DNA from: Tsuneonella amylolytica
GTDB lineage: Bacteria; Pseudomonadota; Alphaproteobacteria; Sphingomonadales; Sphingomonadaceae
NCBI RefSeq assembly: GCF_003626915.1
Contig: NZ_CP032570.1
Coordinates: 2,665,001-2,729,000 of the forward strand
DNA length: 64,000 bases
Direction of reading: 5' to 3'
A program made the position numbers and the translations under genes. The notes below the pieces were generated by a model. The model made no database searches. It saw nothing but the letters and a program-made list of their open reading frames with translations, and was not told the DNA's origin. This document shows positions 1 through 9,315 of this stretch, in pieces (the stretch's first letter is position 1; every line of letters begins with the position of its first letter).

Positions 1-1
1 G

Positions 2-1771
2 AAGCTTCCGACGTCGTCGATGATCGACGGCAAAAAGCGGAAATCCATCTCCGCCTTGCTCGCGGAGACGGATCGCGAGACCGAATACTATCGGCCCGAC
101 TTTTCCATACGAGCTGACACCATCCCGATGTATTCGTACATCGATGTCCTGCGGGGCAAGGTCGATCGGGCAGACATAGCCGGCCGCGATATAATCGTCG
201 CTCCAGCAAATCTTACCTCGCCCGACCGCTATTACATGCAACTCATCGACTCGATCCTCGGATCGCAAATCCATGCCATCGGTGCACAGACCCTCAGGGA
301 GCGCTTTCCGATCGACCTCGGATGGTTGCCGGGGTTCATCATCGCTGGCGCATTTGTCGTCTGGCAGTCCCGGCAGAAACTGCGCACTCGCAAAAGCTCT
401 GCGCTCGTAATCGGTTTGCTCGCGGCTGCGCCCTTCGCTGCGGACCTGGCGAACATCAACTTCGAGGTGATGCCGGGGTTGGTGTGCATGTTGTATGGCT
501 CGATCCGCCATGCCAGCCTCGTCCGCCGGACATATCGCGGCGACACGCACTTGCTTCGCATCGAGCAGTTGCATTCCGCCCGCCACGAAGCCGATTGCGA
601 TGTCATCGCCCTGAAGCTTCGCAATTTCGCGACGATCAGCACGATCCTGTCTCCGAAGGAAATCGAAACCCTGCTGGAAAAAGTGCAGGGGATGCTGAAA
701 GCGGCGGAAGGAAGCGCGCAGCTCGCATTCGACCGGGATACGATCGTCTGGTTGCGTCCGGCATTGCGCCGTGACGAGCGGGAGGATCACTTGCGCGGTC
801 TTCATGCCCTTTTCCGGACGAGCATTCCGGTCGGTAATCAGATGCCCGCCGTCGCCACCGCAGCAGGCCTGGATGCCAATTACGAGTTGCCGTTGCGCGA
901 ACGCATCGAAGGGGCAATCCAGAATGCCGAAGACGCCTCGACCCACGGCAAACTGTTTATAATCGGCGAAGGCGAGGCAGGGGAGGACCGGGCCTGGCGG
1001 TTGGGGTTCTTCGCCGAGTTGACCAATGCGATGGACACCGGCGACATCGAGGTGCGGTTTCAGCCGAAGGTCCGTCTCGCTACCGGAGAGATAGTGGGAG
1101 CAGAAGCACTTCTGCGCTGGAACCACCCCACGCGGGGCGCGATCGATCCGACGGAAATCGTTTCGTTCGCCGAAGACCACAACCGCATCGATGTGGTGAC
1201 ACGATACGTCCTCGACCAATCGCTTTCGCAGGCGAAGGCGGCAATCGCGCGCGATCCGGCATTCAAGATCGCCGTCAATGTGTCGGCACTGGACCTGCGC
1301 GATCCGGGGTTTGCGCGCGATGTCGCCAAGCGGCTGCGGATTCACGACTTCCCCGCAAGCAATCTAATCCTTGAGATTACCGAAACTGCACCGATCGACA
1401 GCAACGTGACGGCCAGTTCGGTTCTTCTAGAACTGAAACGTATGGGCGTTCGCCTGTCCGTGGACGATTTCGGAACCGGACATGCGTCGCTCCACTATTT
1501 GCGGCAGATCCCCAGTCACGAGGTCAAGATCGACCGAAGCTTCATATCGGGCATGATCGATTCTACCGAAGATCGGGCGCTGGTGAAGACCGCGATCGAC
1601 ATGATCCATTCGTTGGGACGGCTTGCCGTCGCGGAAGGGGTCGAGACGCAGGAAGTTGTCGACGCGCTCGTCGAACTCGGTTGCGACAAGGGACAGGGAT
1701 ATTTCTTTTCGCGCGCCGTTCCGATGGCCGAACTGCTGCCGAAGCTAAGCAGAGGGGCGCTCGCGGCCTAG
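2..1771 (+). CDS. CHASE2 / degenerate GGDEF / EAL cyclic-di-GMP phosphodiesterase (5' partial)
   Basis: The C-terminal EAL domain should hydrolyse cyclic di-GMP. Residues below are counted from the first in-window ATG at 20, but the frame stays open to the window edge, so the real start lies upstream. Residues 1-100 look like the end of an extracytoplasmic CHASE2 sensor, followed by about three hydrophobic segments (about 102-170). A middle region (about 190-310) has GGDEF-like length but no GGDEF signature. The EAL domain (about 335-575) keeps the expected residues: EALLRW with Glu at about 362, NVSALDL, EITET, DDFGTG, VKIDRSF and EGVET. This suggests an active phosphodiesterase with a dead cyclase module, anchored in the inner membrane. 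A PilZ protein at 50.1-50.7 kb is a possible effector of the same messenger, though not a neighbour. Confidence 0.88.
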   Translation, partial: KLPTSSMIDGKKRKSISALLAETDRETEYYRPDFSIRADTIPMYSYIDVLRGKVDRADIAGRDIIVAPANLTSPDRYYMQLIDSILGSQIHAIGAQTLRERFPIDLGWLPGFIIAGAFVVWQSRQKLRTRKSSALVIGLLAAAPFAADLANINFEVMPGLVCMLYGSIRHASLVRRTYRGDTHLLRIEQLHSARHEADCDVIALKLRNFATISTILSPKEIETLLEKVQGMLKAAEGSAQLAFDRDTIVWLRPALRRDEREDHLRGLHALFRTSIPVGNQMPAVATAAGLDANYELPLRERIEGAIQNAEDASTHGKLFIIGEGEAGEDRAWRLGFFAELTNAMDTGDIEVRFQPKVRLATGEIVGAEALLRWNHPTRGAIDPTEIVSFAEDHNRIDVVTRYVLDQSLSQAKAAIARDPAFKIAVNVSALDLRDPGFARDVAKRLRIHDFPASNLILEITETAPIDSNVTASSVLLELKRMGVRLSVDDFGTGHASLHYLRQIPSHEVKIDRSFISGMIDSTEDRALVKTAIDMIHSLGRLAVAEGVETQEVVDALVELGCDKGQGYFFSRAVPMAELLPKLSRGALAA

Positions 1772-1774
1772 GAC

Positions 1775-1803
1775 TTGCAAAGTGTTTACGACCTGTTAAC
1801 TAT
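1775..1803 (+). promoter_or_regulatory. Candidate sigma-70-type promoter of the 14-codon transcription unit
   Basis: TTGCAA (1775-1780), a 17-bp spacer and AACTAT (1798-1803) lie immediately after the EAL gene stop. Predicted transcription would start near 1810 and reach the terminator at 1905-1933, giving an RNA of about 125 nt. This is consensus matching only. Confidence 0.5.
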
Positions 1804-1841
1804 CCCTGTTAGCACATGGGGTGCGCAACAGGAGATTTACC

Positions 1842-1886
1842 ATGTCCATTTGGAACTGGTTTGATCGAGTTCTCGGCGGTCGTTGA
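1842..1886 (+). CDS. 14-residue micro-ORF (MSIWNWFDRVLGGR)
   Basis: A very short ORF with an AGGAG Shine-Dalgarno at 1830-1834, seven bases before the ATG. It sits between a promoter-like sequence and a perfect intrinsic terminator, so it looks like a self-contained microprotein gene or a small RNA that carries a leader peptide. The peptide is Trp/Phe-rich at one end and basic at the other, which would suit a short amphipathic membrane-surface helix. I do not recognise the family. It cannot be a leader for mfd, which is convergent. Alternatively the RNA itself is functional and the ORF is chance. Confidence 0.45.
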   Translation: MSIWNWFDRVLGGR

Positions 1887-1904
1887 TCACCTGATCGGCG
1901 CTGC

Positions 1905-1933
1905 AAAAAGCCCCGGCAATGCCGGGGCTTTTT
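1905..1933. terminator. Bidirectional intrinsic terminator between the micro-ORF and mfd
   Basis: A perfect GCCCCGGC / GCCGGGGC stem with an AAT loop is flanked by five A on the left and five T on the right. It therefore terminates both the rightward micro-ORF transcript and leftward mfd. Confidence 0.9.
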
Positions 1934-1958
1934 ATTTGTCCGGCGTATACGTGCGTGG

Positions 1959-4900
1959 TCACGCAGGCGCCCTGGCCTTCTCCGCGCGATCGACGATGCC
2001 GCTCAAGCCCTTGGTTAATTGAAATAAACCATTGAGCCGGGACTGCGGATCGTTCCAAGGGCGGGCCAGCGACAGCTTCATGTCGGGGCGCAGTTTCGCG
2101 CTTTCTCCCACCCGTCCGATCCATGCCAGCAGGCCCGCCGGATCCGGGAACTGGTCACGGTGGAAGGTCACCAAAGTGCCGCGTGCTCCCACGTCGATTC
2201 GCGCGATGTTGGCGCGAATCGCCTGATTCTTGATCTCGATCAGCTTGACCAGATTCGCCGCAGGGGCGGGCAGGGGGCCGAACCGGTCGATCATTTCGGC
2301 GGCCAGCGCCTCGATCTCGCCCTTGTCCTTCGCGTCGTTGAGGCGGCGGTATAGTCCCATGCGGACCGCCAGGTCGGGTACGTACTCCTCCGGGATCGAG
2401 ATCGGCGCATCGACGGTGATCTGCGGCGACGGGCCCGCCTCGCGCTCCAGCCCCATGTCGCCCGCCTTGGCCGCCAGGATCGCGTCCTCCAGCATCGACT
2501 GGTAGAGTTCGAAACCGACCTCGCGGATGTGGCCGGACTGCTCGTCGCCCAGCAGGTTGCCCGCGCCGCGGATGTCGAGATCGTGGCTGGCGAGCTGGAA
2601 GCCGGCCCCCAGGCTGTCGAGATCGCCGAGCACCTTCAGGCGCTTCTCCGCGACCTCGCTCAACGCGGTGTCGGCGGGTGTGGTGAGATACGCGTAGGCG
2701 CGCACCTTCGACCGACCGACGCGACCGCGCAATTGGTAGAGCTGGGCGAGACCGAAGCGGTCCGCCCGGTGGATCACGATCGTGTTGGCGCTCGGAATGT
2801 CGAGCCCGCTTTCCACGATCGTCGTCGACAGCAGGACCTCGTACTTGCCGTCGTAGAACGCGCTCATCCGCTCCTCGACCTCGGTCGGCGACATCTGACC
2901 GTGCGCGCTGATCGACTTCACCTCCGGTACGTGTTTCGCCAGCCATTCCTCGATCTCGGGCATGTCGGCGATGCGTGGGACGACGATGAAGCTCTGCCCG
3001 CCGCGGTGATGTTCGCGCAGCAGCGCCTCGCGCATCACCATGTCGTCCCATTCCATCACGTAGGTCCGCACCGCCAGGCGGTCGACCGGCGGGGTCTGGA
3101 TAGTGGACAGCTCACGCAAGCCGCTCATCGCCATCTGCAGCGTGCGGGGAATGGGCGTGGCGGTGAGCGTGAGGACGTGGACGTCGGCGCGCAGCTGCTT
3201 GAGCTTTTCCTTGTGGGTGACGCCGAAGCGCTGTTCCTCGTCCACGATCACGAGACCGAGGTTCTTGAACTCGGTCGATTTCGACAGGATCGCGTGGGTC
3301 CCGACGACGACGTCGATGTCGCCCGACTTGAGGCCGGCGCGGGTTTCGCCGCTTTCCTTCGCTCCGACCAGCCGGCTGAGCCGCCCGACCTTGAGCGGGA
3401 AGCCGGAAAAGCGCGCGGCGAAGTTCTCGTAATGTTGGCGCGCGAGAAGCGTCGTCGGTGCGACGACCGCGACCTGCCGCCCGCTCATCGCGGTGGCGAA
3501 TGCGGCGCGCAGCGCGACCTCTGTCTTGCCGAAGCCGACATCGCCGCAGACCAGCCGGTCCATCGGCTTGCCGCTGGCGAGATCCTCCAGCACTTCGTCG
3601 ATCGCGCGGTCCTGGTCATCGGTTTCCTGCCACGGGAAGCGGTCGACGAACTGGTCGAAGCTTGCGCTTTCGGTTTCCACCACCGCGGCCTTGCGGAGCG
3701 AACGGGCCGCCGCCGTGCGAAGGAGTTCGTGCGCGATCTCGCGGATGCGCTCCTTCAGCCGGCTGCGGCGGCGCTGCCACGATTCACCTCCCAGCCGGTC
3801 GAGCGGCACGGCCTGCTCGCTGCTGCCGTATCGGCTCAGGACCTCGAGATTCTCGACAGGGACGTAGAGCTTGTCGCCCCCGGCATATTCCAGCATCACG
3901 CAGTCGTGCTGGCTCTTGCCAACCGGGATCGGTTCGAGGCCCAGGTACTTGCCGATGCCGTGGTCCAGGTGGACGACGAGATCGCCGGCATTCAGCGCCT
4001 GCAGTTCGGCGAGAAAGGCATCGGCGCTCTTGCGCTTCTTCTTGCGCCGGACGAGCCGGTCGCCGAGCACGTCGGCTTCGGTAATGAGGTCGATGTCGTC
4101 GTTCGCGAAGCCGGACTCGAGCGGGAGGACGAGCGCCACGGGCTTGCCCCCACCCGACTTGTTTGGCGCGCTCAGCCCGAGCGCTTCCTGCCAGGTATCG
4201 GCCAGTTCCATCGGCGCGCCCGCTTCCCCCACGATCGAGGCGATGCGCGCGCGGCTGCCCTTGGAATAAGTCGCGAGAAGGGGGCGCTTGCCGGCTTTCG
4301 AAACCGTCTTCAGGTGATCGGCGGTGGCGGCATAGACGTTGTCACCGCGGGTGCGTTCGGGGGCGAAATCGCGGCCTGAGCGGAAACCGAAGTCGACGAC
4401 GCCCGCCCCTTCCGGCTCGGCGAAGATCGACGCCCGGTGCATCGGCAGGCCGGCGAGGGCGGCGTCGAATTCGCCTTTCGACAGGTAAAGCGCATCCTCG
4501 GGCAGCGGACGGTAGGTGCCGTCCTCGCGCTGGCGATGGTAGTCGGCGATGTCCGTCAGCCGCTCGTCCGCCGCGCCGATGGCGGCGGCGTCGATGACGA
4601 CTATGTCGCCGCCCGACAGGTGATCGAACAGGGTCGCCATCCGGTCCTCGAACAGCGGTAGCCAGTGTTCCATGCCCGCCAGCCGCCGCCCGTCGCTCAC
4701 CGCCTGGTAGAGGGGGTCCTGCGTGGCGTTGGCGCCGAACATCTCGCGGTAGCGCGTGCGGAACCGCTTGATCGTGTCCTCGCCCAACAACGCCTCGCTG
4801 GCTGGCAGCAGCAGGTGACGGTCGATCACCCCGGTCGTCATCTGCGTGGTCGGATCGAACAGGCGCAGCGATTCGAGCTCGTCGCCGAAGAAATCGAGCC

Positions 4901-5441
4901 GCAGGCCGGCTTCGAGGCCGCTGGGGAAGAGGTCGAAGATCGAGCCGCGCACCGCGAACTCGCCGTGATCGATGACGGTGTCGGTGCGGCCGTAGCCCTG
5001 CCGCTGAAGCAGCGCGATGAGCGAATCATGGCCGATCTCCATTCCCGGCTTCAGCTCGCGCACCGCTTCGCGCACGCGGAACGGGGTGAGCACGCGCTGG
5101 AGCAGCGCATTGACGGTGGTGACGAGCAGCTGGCTCCCCGTCTTTCCGGCCTGCAACCGGTGGAGCGCCGCCAGCCGCCGTGCGCTGACCGACAGGGCAG
5201 GACTGGCGCGGTCGTAGGGGAGGCAGTCCCACGCGGGAAACTCGATCACCTCGAGTTCGGGCGCGAAGAACCGAGCCGCTTCGGCCACCGCGCTCATCCC
5301 CGCATCGTCGGGCGCGACGAACACCGCCCGTCCGTTCGCAGCTCGTGCGAGGTCGGCCATCACCAGCGGCTGTGCGCCGCGCGGGATCGAGGCGAGCGTC
5401 AGCGGCGCGGTGGCGGACAGGATCTTCTGAAGGTCGGGCAT
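1959..5441 (-). CDS. mfd: Transcription-repair coupling factor Mfd
   Basis: Mfd removes RNA polymerase stalled at lesions and recruits UvrA for transcription-coupled nucleotide excision repair. The 1160-residue length matches the family (E. coli 1148). The N-terminus is UvrB-like. An RNA-polymerase-interacting CarD-like domain lies at about 480-580 (GDLVVHLDHGIGKY). The RecG-like translocase core has Walker A GDVGFGKT at about 635, DEEQRFG at about 734 and a helicase C lobe with QLRGRVGR, then a TRCF C-terminal domain. I chose the ATG at 5441, which starts MPDLQKIL and has AGGAAA upstream; the frame runs 38 codons further up without family resemblance. The gene lies downstream of sdhE on the same strand. 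Confidence 0.98.
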   Translation of the reverse strand: MPDLQKILSATAPLTLASIPRGAQPLVMADLARAANGRAVFVAPDDAGMSAVAEAARFFAPELEVIEFPAWDCLPYDRASPALSVSARRLAALHRLQAGKTGSQLLVTTVNALLQRVLTPFRVREAVRELKPGMEIGHDSLIALLQRQGYGRTDTVIDHGEFAVRGSIFDLFPSGLEAGLRLDFFGDELESLRLFDPTTQMTTGVIDRHLLLPASEALLGEDTIKRFRTRYREMFGANATQDPLYQAVSDGRRLAGMEHWLPLFEDRMATLFDHLSGGDIVVIDAAAIGAADERLTDIADYHRQREDGTYRPLPEDALYLSKGEFDAALAGLPMHRASIFAEPEGAGVVDFGFRSGRDFAPERTRGDNVYAATADHLKTVSKAGKRPLLATYSKGSRARIASIVGEAGAPMELADTWQEALGLSAPNKSGGGKPVALVLPLESGFANDDIDLITEADVLGDRLVRRKKKRKSADAFLAELQALNAGDLVVHLDHGIGKYLGLEPIPVGKSQHDCVMLEYAGGDKLYVPVENLEVLSRYGSSEQAVPLDRLGGESWQRRRSRLKERIREIAHELLRTAAARSLRKAAVVETESASFDQFVDRFPWQETDDQDRAIDEVLEDLASGKPMDRLVCGDVGFGKTEVALRAAFATAMSGRQVAVVAPTTLLARQHYENFAARFSGFPLKVGRLSRLVGAKESGETRAGLKSGDIDVVVGTHAILSKSTEFKNLGLVIVDEEQRFGVTHKEKLKQLRADVHVLTLTATPIPRTLQMAMSGLRELSTIQTPPVDRLAVRTYVMEWDDMVMREALLREHHRGGQSFIVVPRIADMPEIEEWLAKHVPEVKSISAHGQMSPTEVEERMSAFYDGKYEVLLSTTIVESGLDIPSANTIVIHRADRFGLAQLYQLRGRVGRSKVRAYAYLTTPADTALSEVAEKRLKVLGDLDSLGAGFQLASHDLDIRGAGNLLGDEQSGHIREVGFELYQSMLEDAILAAKAGDMGLEREAGPSPQITVDAPISIPEEYVPDLAVRMGLYRRLNDAKDKGEIEALAAEMIDRFGPLPAPAANLVKLIEIKNQAIRANIARIDVGARGTLVTFHRDQFPDPAGLLAWIGRVGESAKLRPDMKLSLARPWNDPQSRLNGLFQLTKGLSGIVDRAEKARAPA

Positions 5442-5570
5442 CGGGTTTCCTGTCTCGGTTCGCGTATCGCGGGCACGCGCGGCGGCCCCGTCCGGCGATT
5501 TTTCCGGGCGGGGCGGGGAGTTGGGTTCAGATAAGCCGAACGCCCGGCCGGGCAAGGCGTTTCCGGCGCG

Positions 5571-5846
5571 TCAGCCGATCTCTACGTAATCGAGCCGCTG
5601 CATCGCCGCCATCCGCTCGCCCGCGAGAGCCAGCGGGACTGGCTGTGTGCCGAGCGCCCAAGCCATCACGTCGACGTCGTCTTCCTCCAGCAGCGCTTCG
5701 AACCAGGCAAGGTCCGCCTCGCTCCAAGCGGCGGAGTAGCGGTCGAAAAAGCCGCCGATCATGTAGTCGGCCTCGCGCGTGCCGCGGTGCCAGGCGCGGA
5801 AACGGGTGCGGGCGAGGCGGGGGGCGAGGTCGACGTCGGCGGTCAT
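5571..5846 (-). CDS. sdhE: Succinate dehydrogenase assembly factor SdhE (FAD assembly factor)
   Basis: This 91-residue protein promotes covalent flavinylation of the succinate dehydrogenase flavoprotein subunit. It has the family signature RGTREAD (residues 21-27, the RGxxE motif) followed by the aromatic/acidic helical segments DYMIGGFFDRY and DLAWFEALLEEDD. The start is MTADVDL; the same frame continues far upstream only because it is open antisense to recG. It is divergent from recG (57 bp between) and precedes mfd by 129 bp on the same strand. SdhE next to recG and mfd is common in alphaproteobacteria. Confidence 0.92.
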   Translation of the reverse strand: MTADVDLAPRLARTRFRAWHRGTREADYMIGGFFDRYSAAWSEADLAWFEALLEEDDVDVMAWALGTQPVPLALAGERMAAMQRLDYVEIG

Positions 5847-5903
5847 GGCTCCCACGCGGGTAGGGCACTCGCGTTGCGCGATCAACACGGGTAGTGCCGC
5901 GCC

Positions 5904-7964
5904 ATGCGCCCCGACGTGCTCAATCCGCTGTTCGCCGAGACAGAGACGCTGGACGGCGTCGGGCCGAAGCTCGCGCGCCCGCTGGAAAGGCTCGGCCTGA
6001 CCCGGGTGCGCGACGTCGCCTACCACCTGCCCGAGCGGTTCGTCATGCGGCGGCCGATCGAGAATCTCGACCAGGGAAGCGTAGGCGAACAGGTCGTCCT
6101 GCCCCTCACCGTAACCGAACACCGCCCGCCGCGCAGCGGGCGGGGGCCGTACACCGTGCTCGCCACCGATGCGGTGGGCAACGTCGTCGCGCTGACCTAT
6201 TTCGGGCGGGCGAGCTACACCGCCAAGAAGCAGCTGCCGGTCGGGGAAACGCGCTGGGTCGCCGGCCGGCTCGACCAGTACGGCCAGATGCTCCAGATCG
6301 TGCATCCCGATCACGTGAGCGAGGACAGCGCCGGGCTGCTCGCCACCCTCAACGAGCCGGTCTATCGCCTGTCCGAAGGGCTGACACAGCCGAAGGTCGC
6401 CGGGCTCGTGGCGCAGGCGCTGGGCCGGCTGCCAGTCCTGCCCGAATGGATCGAACCCGGCCAGTTCGCGAAGGCCGCGTGGCCCGACTGGGCCGATGCG
6501 CTGAAGCTGGCGCACAAGGGGGAGCATCCGGCGGCGAAAGACCGGCTGGCCTACGACGAGCTTCTCGCCAACAGCCTCGCGCTGATGCTGGTGCGCGCAG
6601 ACAACCGGCGGCGGCGCGGGCAGGCGCTGGTCGGCGACGGACACTTGCGCGGCAAGCTCGACCTGCCCTTTCCGCTCACCGGCGCGCAGGCCCGCAGCAT
6701 CGCCGAGATCGAGGGAGACCTGGCGCAGGATACCCCGATGCTGCGCCTGCTGCAGGGCGACGTCGGCAGCGGGAAGACGGTCGTCGCCCTCGAATCGATG
6801 CTGGTCGCGGTGGAAGCCGGCGCGCAGGCGGCGCTGCTGGCGCCGACCGAAATCCTCGCCCGCCAGCATTTCGAGACGCTGCGCCGGATGCTCGCGCCCA
6901 CCGGAGTCGAGATCGCGCTGCTGACCGGACGCGACAAGGGGCGCGCGCGCGAATCGATCCTGATGGGGCTGCAGGACGGCAGCATCCGCATCGTCGTGGG
7001 CACGCACGCGATCTTCCAGGATACGGTCGCGTACCGGAACCTCGGCCTCATCGTGATCGACGAACAGCATCGCTTCGGCGTGTCCCAGCGCCTGATGCTG
7101 AGCGCCAAGGGCCGGGTCACGCCGCATACGCTGGCCATGACCGCAACCCCGATCCCGCGCACGCTGACGCTGGCGCAGTACGGCGAGATGGACGTCAGCC
7201 GGCTCGACGAGATGCCGCCCGGCCGCCAGGCGATCGACACCGTGGTCGTCAGCGCCGACCGGACCGCCGAGATCGTCGATCGGCTGGCCGCCCAGATCGA
7301 GGCGGGGGCGCAGGCGTACTGGGTGTGCCCGATGGTCCGCGAACTGGAGAGCGAGGATATCGCCGCGGCCGAAGCGCGCTACGCGGCGCTGAAGCAGCGT
7401 TTCGGCGACGACGTCGTGCTCGTCCACGGACAGCTACGGCCCGAGATCAAGGACGCCGGAATGGAGCGGTTCGCGTCTGGCGACGCGAAGCTGCTGGTCG
7501 CGACGACCGTGATCGAGGTCGGCGTCGACGTGCCCAACGCGACCCTGATGGTGATCGAGCAGGCCGAACGGTTCGGGCTGGCCCAGTTGCACCAGCTGCG
7601 CGGCCGGGTGGGGCGGGGCGCGAAGAAATCGGTCTGCGTGCTGCTGCGCGGCGAAGCGTTGAGCGAGACGGGGAAGGAACGGCTCGCCCTGATGCGCGAA
7701 ACGCAAGACGGGTTTCGCCTTGCCGAAGAGGACCTGCGGCTGCGCGGCGGTGGCGAGTTGCTCGGAACCCGGCAATCGGGCGACACGCCGTTCCGCGTCG
7801 CCGATCTCGAGCAGATCCAGCGCCTGCTGCCGCTCGCGCACGACGACGCGCGGCTGCTGATGGAGCGCGACGGCGGGCTGACGGGCGAGCGCGGCGAGGC
7901 GGCTCGCATCCTTCTCTACCTGTTCGAACGCGACTGGGGCGTCCAGCTCCTGCGCGGGGGATGA
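5904..7964 (+). CDS. recG: ATP-dependent DNA helicase RecG
   Basis: RecG is a double-strand DNA translocase that regresses stalled forks and processes branched intermediates. The 686 residues fit the family. An OB-fold wedge domain is at about 60-150. Walker A GDVGSGKT is at about 288-295, the DEQHRFG box at about 386, and TATPIPRTL at about 405. The C-terminal helicase lobe contains QLRGRVGRG, followed by the RecG C-terminal hook (LRLRGGGELLGTRQSG). The ATG at 5904 lies in the short divergent gap with sdhE. The next gene follows after about 55 bp. Confidence 0.98.
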   Translation: MRPDVLNPLFAETETLDGVGPKLARPLERLGLTRVRDVAYHLPERFVMRRPIENLDQGSVGEQVVLPLTVTEHRPPRSGRGPYTVLATDAVGNVVALTYFGRASYTAKKQLPVGETRWVAGRLDQYGQMLQIVHPDHVSEDSAGLLATLNEPVYRLSEGLTQPKVAGLVAQALGRLPVLPEWIEPGQFAKAAWPDWADALKLAHKGEHPAAKDRLAYDELLANSLALMLVRADNRRRRGQALVGDGHLRGKLDLPFPLTGAQARSIAEIEGDLAQDTPMLRLLQGDVGSGKTVVALESMLVAVEAGAQAALLAPTEILARQHFETLRRMLAPTGVEIALLTGRDKGRARESILMGLQDGSIRIVVGTHAIFQDTVAYRNLGLIVIDEQHRFGVSQRLMLSAKGRVTPHTLAMTATPIPRTLTLAQYGEMDVSRLDEMPPGRQAIDTVVVSADRTAEIVDRLAAQIEAGAQAYWVCPMVRELESEDIAAAEARYAALKQRFGDDVVLVHGQLRPEIKDAGMERFASGDAKLLVATTVIEVGVDVPNATLMVIEQAERFGLAQLHQLRGRVGRGAKKSVCVLLRGEALSETGKERLALMRETQDGFRLAEEDLRLRGGGELLGTRQSGDTPFRVADLEQIQRLLPLAHDDARLLMERDGGLTGERGEAARILLYLFERDWGVQLLRGG

Positions 7965-8018
7965 GTGTGCCGCGGTTCAGTGGCGATCAAGCGGGGGGCG
8001 GTTAGCGCCCGGCCCGTC

Positions 8019-8768
8019 ATGTACGACCCACGCCCGCCCCGCGCCGTTTCGGCGGCCACCTCCGCCGCGCTGACAGCAGGCGTCGTGGCGGTGCTGGTGT
8101 TCGGGTTCGGAGTGGAACAAGTCCGCAAGGCCGTGCCCGCACTCGTGTCGGTCCAGCTCGGCGATCCGCCCCCGCCGCCGCCACCCCCGCCGCCACCGAA
8201 GGAAATCCCCGAGAAGCGTACGTCCACCACCGCCGCGCCGAAGGACGAGGAGGGCGCGCGCAACCTGCGAAATGTCGCCACCCCGATCGTCGCGCCGCCG
8301 GTCGTGCCGCTCATCGTGCCCCCGCCGGTCGTCACCGCGCCGATCGCCAGCACCGGCAGCGCCGCCCAGACGGGCGCGAGTGACCTGCCGGGGCCGGGGC
8401 AGGGGGCGGGGCTCGCGGGCAACGGGCCCGGCGGCGGCGGGCTGGGCGGCGATGGCGATGGATCGGGCGATGGGCAGGCGGTGCAGGGGCCGCGCCGTAC
8501 GAGCGGCACGCTGAGCTTTTCCGACCTGCCCGAAGGGACGCTCGGCTGGGGGGAGGAAGCCTCCGTCCAGCTCCTCTACACGATCGAGGCGGACGGGCGG
8601 ATCAGCCGCTGCATGGTCCAGCGCCCGAGCGGGGTCGCGGCGATCGACGCCAACACCTGCCGCTGGATGCAGCAACGCTTCCGCTACCGCCCCGCGCTCG
8701 ACCGTCGCGGTCGGCCGGTTCGCGCACAGATGCAGAGTATCCAGACCTTCGTCGGCGGGGAGCGATAG
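8019..8768 (+). CDS. TonB-family energy transducer-like protein with an 11-proline run
   Basis: A 249-residue inner-membrane protein: short cytoplasmic N-terminus, one membrane segment at about 14-33, then a run of eleven consecutive prolines (residues 50-60). A long Pro/Gly-rich periplasmic linker leads to a TonB C-terminal-like domain at about 165-249 (EASVQLLYTIEADGRISRC...RFRYRPALDRRGRPV). TonB proteins couple ExbB/ExbD proton energy to outer-membrane receptors; none of those partners is nearby. I took the ATG at 8019 because it starts just before the membrane segment; a GTG at 7965 would abut recG and add 18 unsupported residues. It could be a TonB-like protein with another partner. Confidence 0.85.
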   Translation: MYDPRPPRAVSAATSAALTAGVVAVLVFGFGVEQVRKAVPALVSVQLGDPPPPPPPPPPPKEIPEKRTSTTAAPKDEEGARNLRNVATPIVAPPVVPLIVPPPVVTAPIASTGSAAQTGASDLPGPGQGAGLAGNGPGGGGLGGDGDGSGDGQAVQGPRRTSGTLSFSDLPEGTLGWGEEASVQLLYTIEADGRISRCMVQRPSGVAAIDANTCRWMQQRFRYRPALDRRGRPVRAQMQSIQTFVGGER

Positions 8769-8840
8769 ATCGCGCGGCCCGTCATGCAAACGCGCGTCGC
8801 CAGGTCTAGAAGCCGGCGGCCCATTTCCAAGGAGCATCCG

Positions 8841-9299
8841 ATGATTCGACTTCCGCAGCGCCCCCGCACCGCAGCCTTCGCATTCGCGCTTCTTGCGGGT
8901 TGCACCGGAGCGGCGCAGGCCGCGCCCTACACCATGTTCCGCGACCCCGGCTGCGGGTGCTGCAAGGAGTGTGCCGCGCACGCCAAATCGGGCCTGTCAC
9001 ACGATGTCGTGACGCGCGAGGACGAACCGATGGGCAGCGTGAAGGCACGCTTGGGCGTCCCGGCGGACCTCGCCAGTTGCCACACGACCGTGGTCGAAGG
9101 CTACGTGATCGAAGGACACGTACCGGCGCGAGAAATCCGGCGTTTGCTTGCCGAGCGTCCCGAAGGCGTGCGGGGGCTGGCGGTCGCAGGCATGCCGATG
9201 GGGTCGCCCGGCATGGAAGCCGGCGGGCGCCAGGACCGCTACGAAGTGATCGCGTTCGGCGACGCGGGGCGGAGCGTCTTCGCGACTTATCCGAAGTAG
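8841..9299 (+). CDS. Exported DUF411 metal-binding protein
   Basis: A 152-residue DUF411 protein. A signal peptide (about 1-27, ending AQA-AP) is followed by a thioredoxin-like segment with a cysteine cluster, [10 protein letters not shown], and a conserved block [21 protein letters not shown]411 proteins are small periplasmic proteins associated with copper or other soft metals in related genomes; metal choice here is inference. The start is set by AAGGAG seven bases upstream of the ATG at 8841. The frame extends to 8784 without such a site. No copper-resistance gene lies beside it. Confidence 0.88.
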   Translation: MIRLPQRPRTAAFAFALLAGCTGAAQAAPYTMFRDPGCGCCKECAAHAKSGLSHDVVTREDEPMGSVKARLGVPADLASCHTTVVEGYVIEGHVPAREIRRLLAERPEGVRGLAVAGMPMGSPGMEAGGRQDRYEVIAFGDAGRSVFATYPK

Positions 9300-9315
9300 G
9301 AGCGGGGGGCGACGA

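Noticed and set aside
1816-2022. 68-codon plus-strand ORF across the micro-ORF and terminator
   Set aside because: It reads through a perfect intrinsic terminator into the 3' end of mfd and has a poor Shine-Dalgarno; the 14-codon ORF is better supported.
2529-4379. 616-codon plus-strand frame opposite mfd
   Set aside because: Shadow of mfd; no start signal, no domain, composition of an antisense GC-rich frame.
5847-7427. A continuous minus-strand reading frame of about 530 codons upstream of and in frame with sdhE, opposite recG
   Set aside because: It is antisense to a full, motif-complete recG and its sequence is rich in Arg/Gln/Asp/Gly typical of GC-rich shadow frames. Only its last 91 codons match a family (SdhE).
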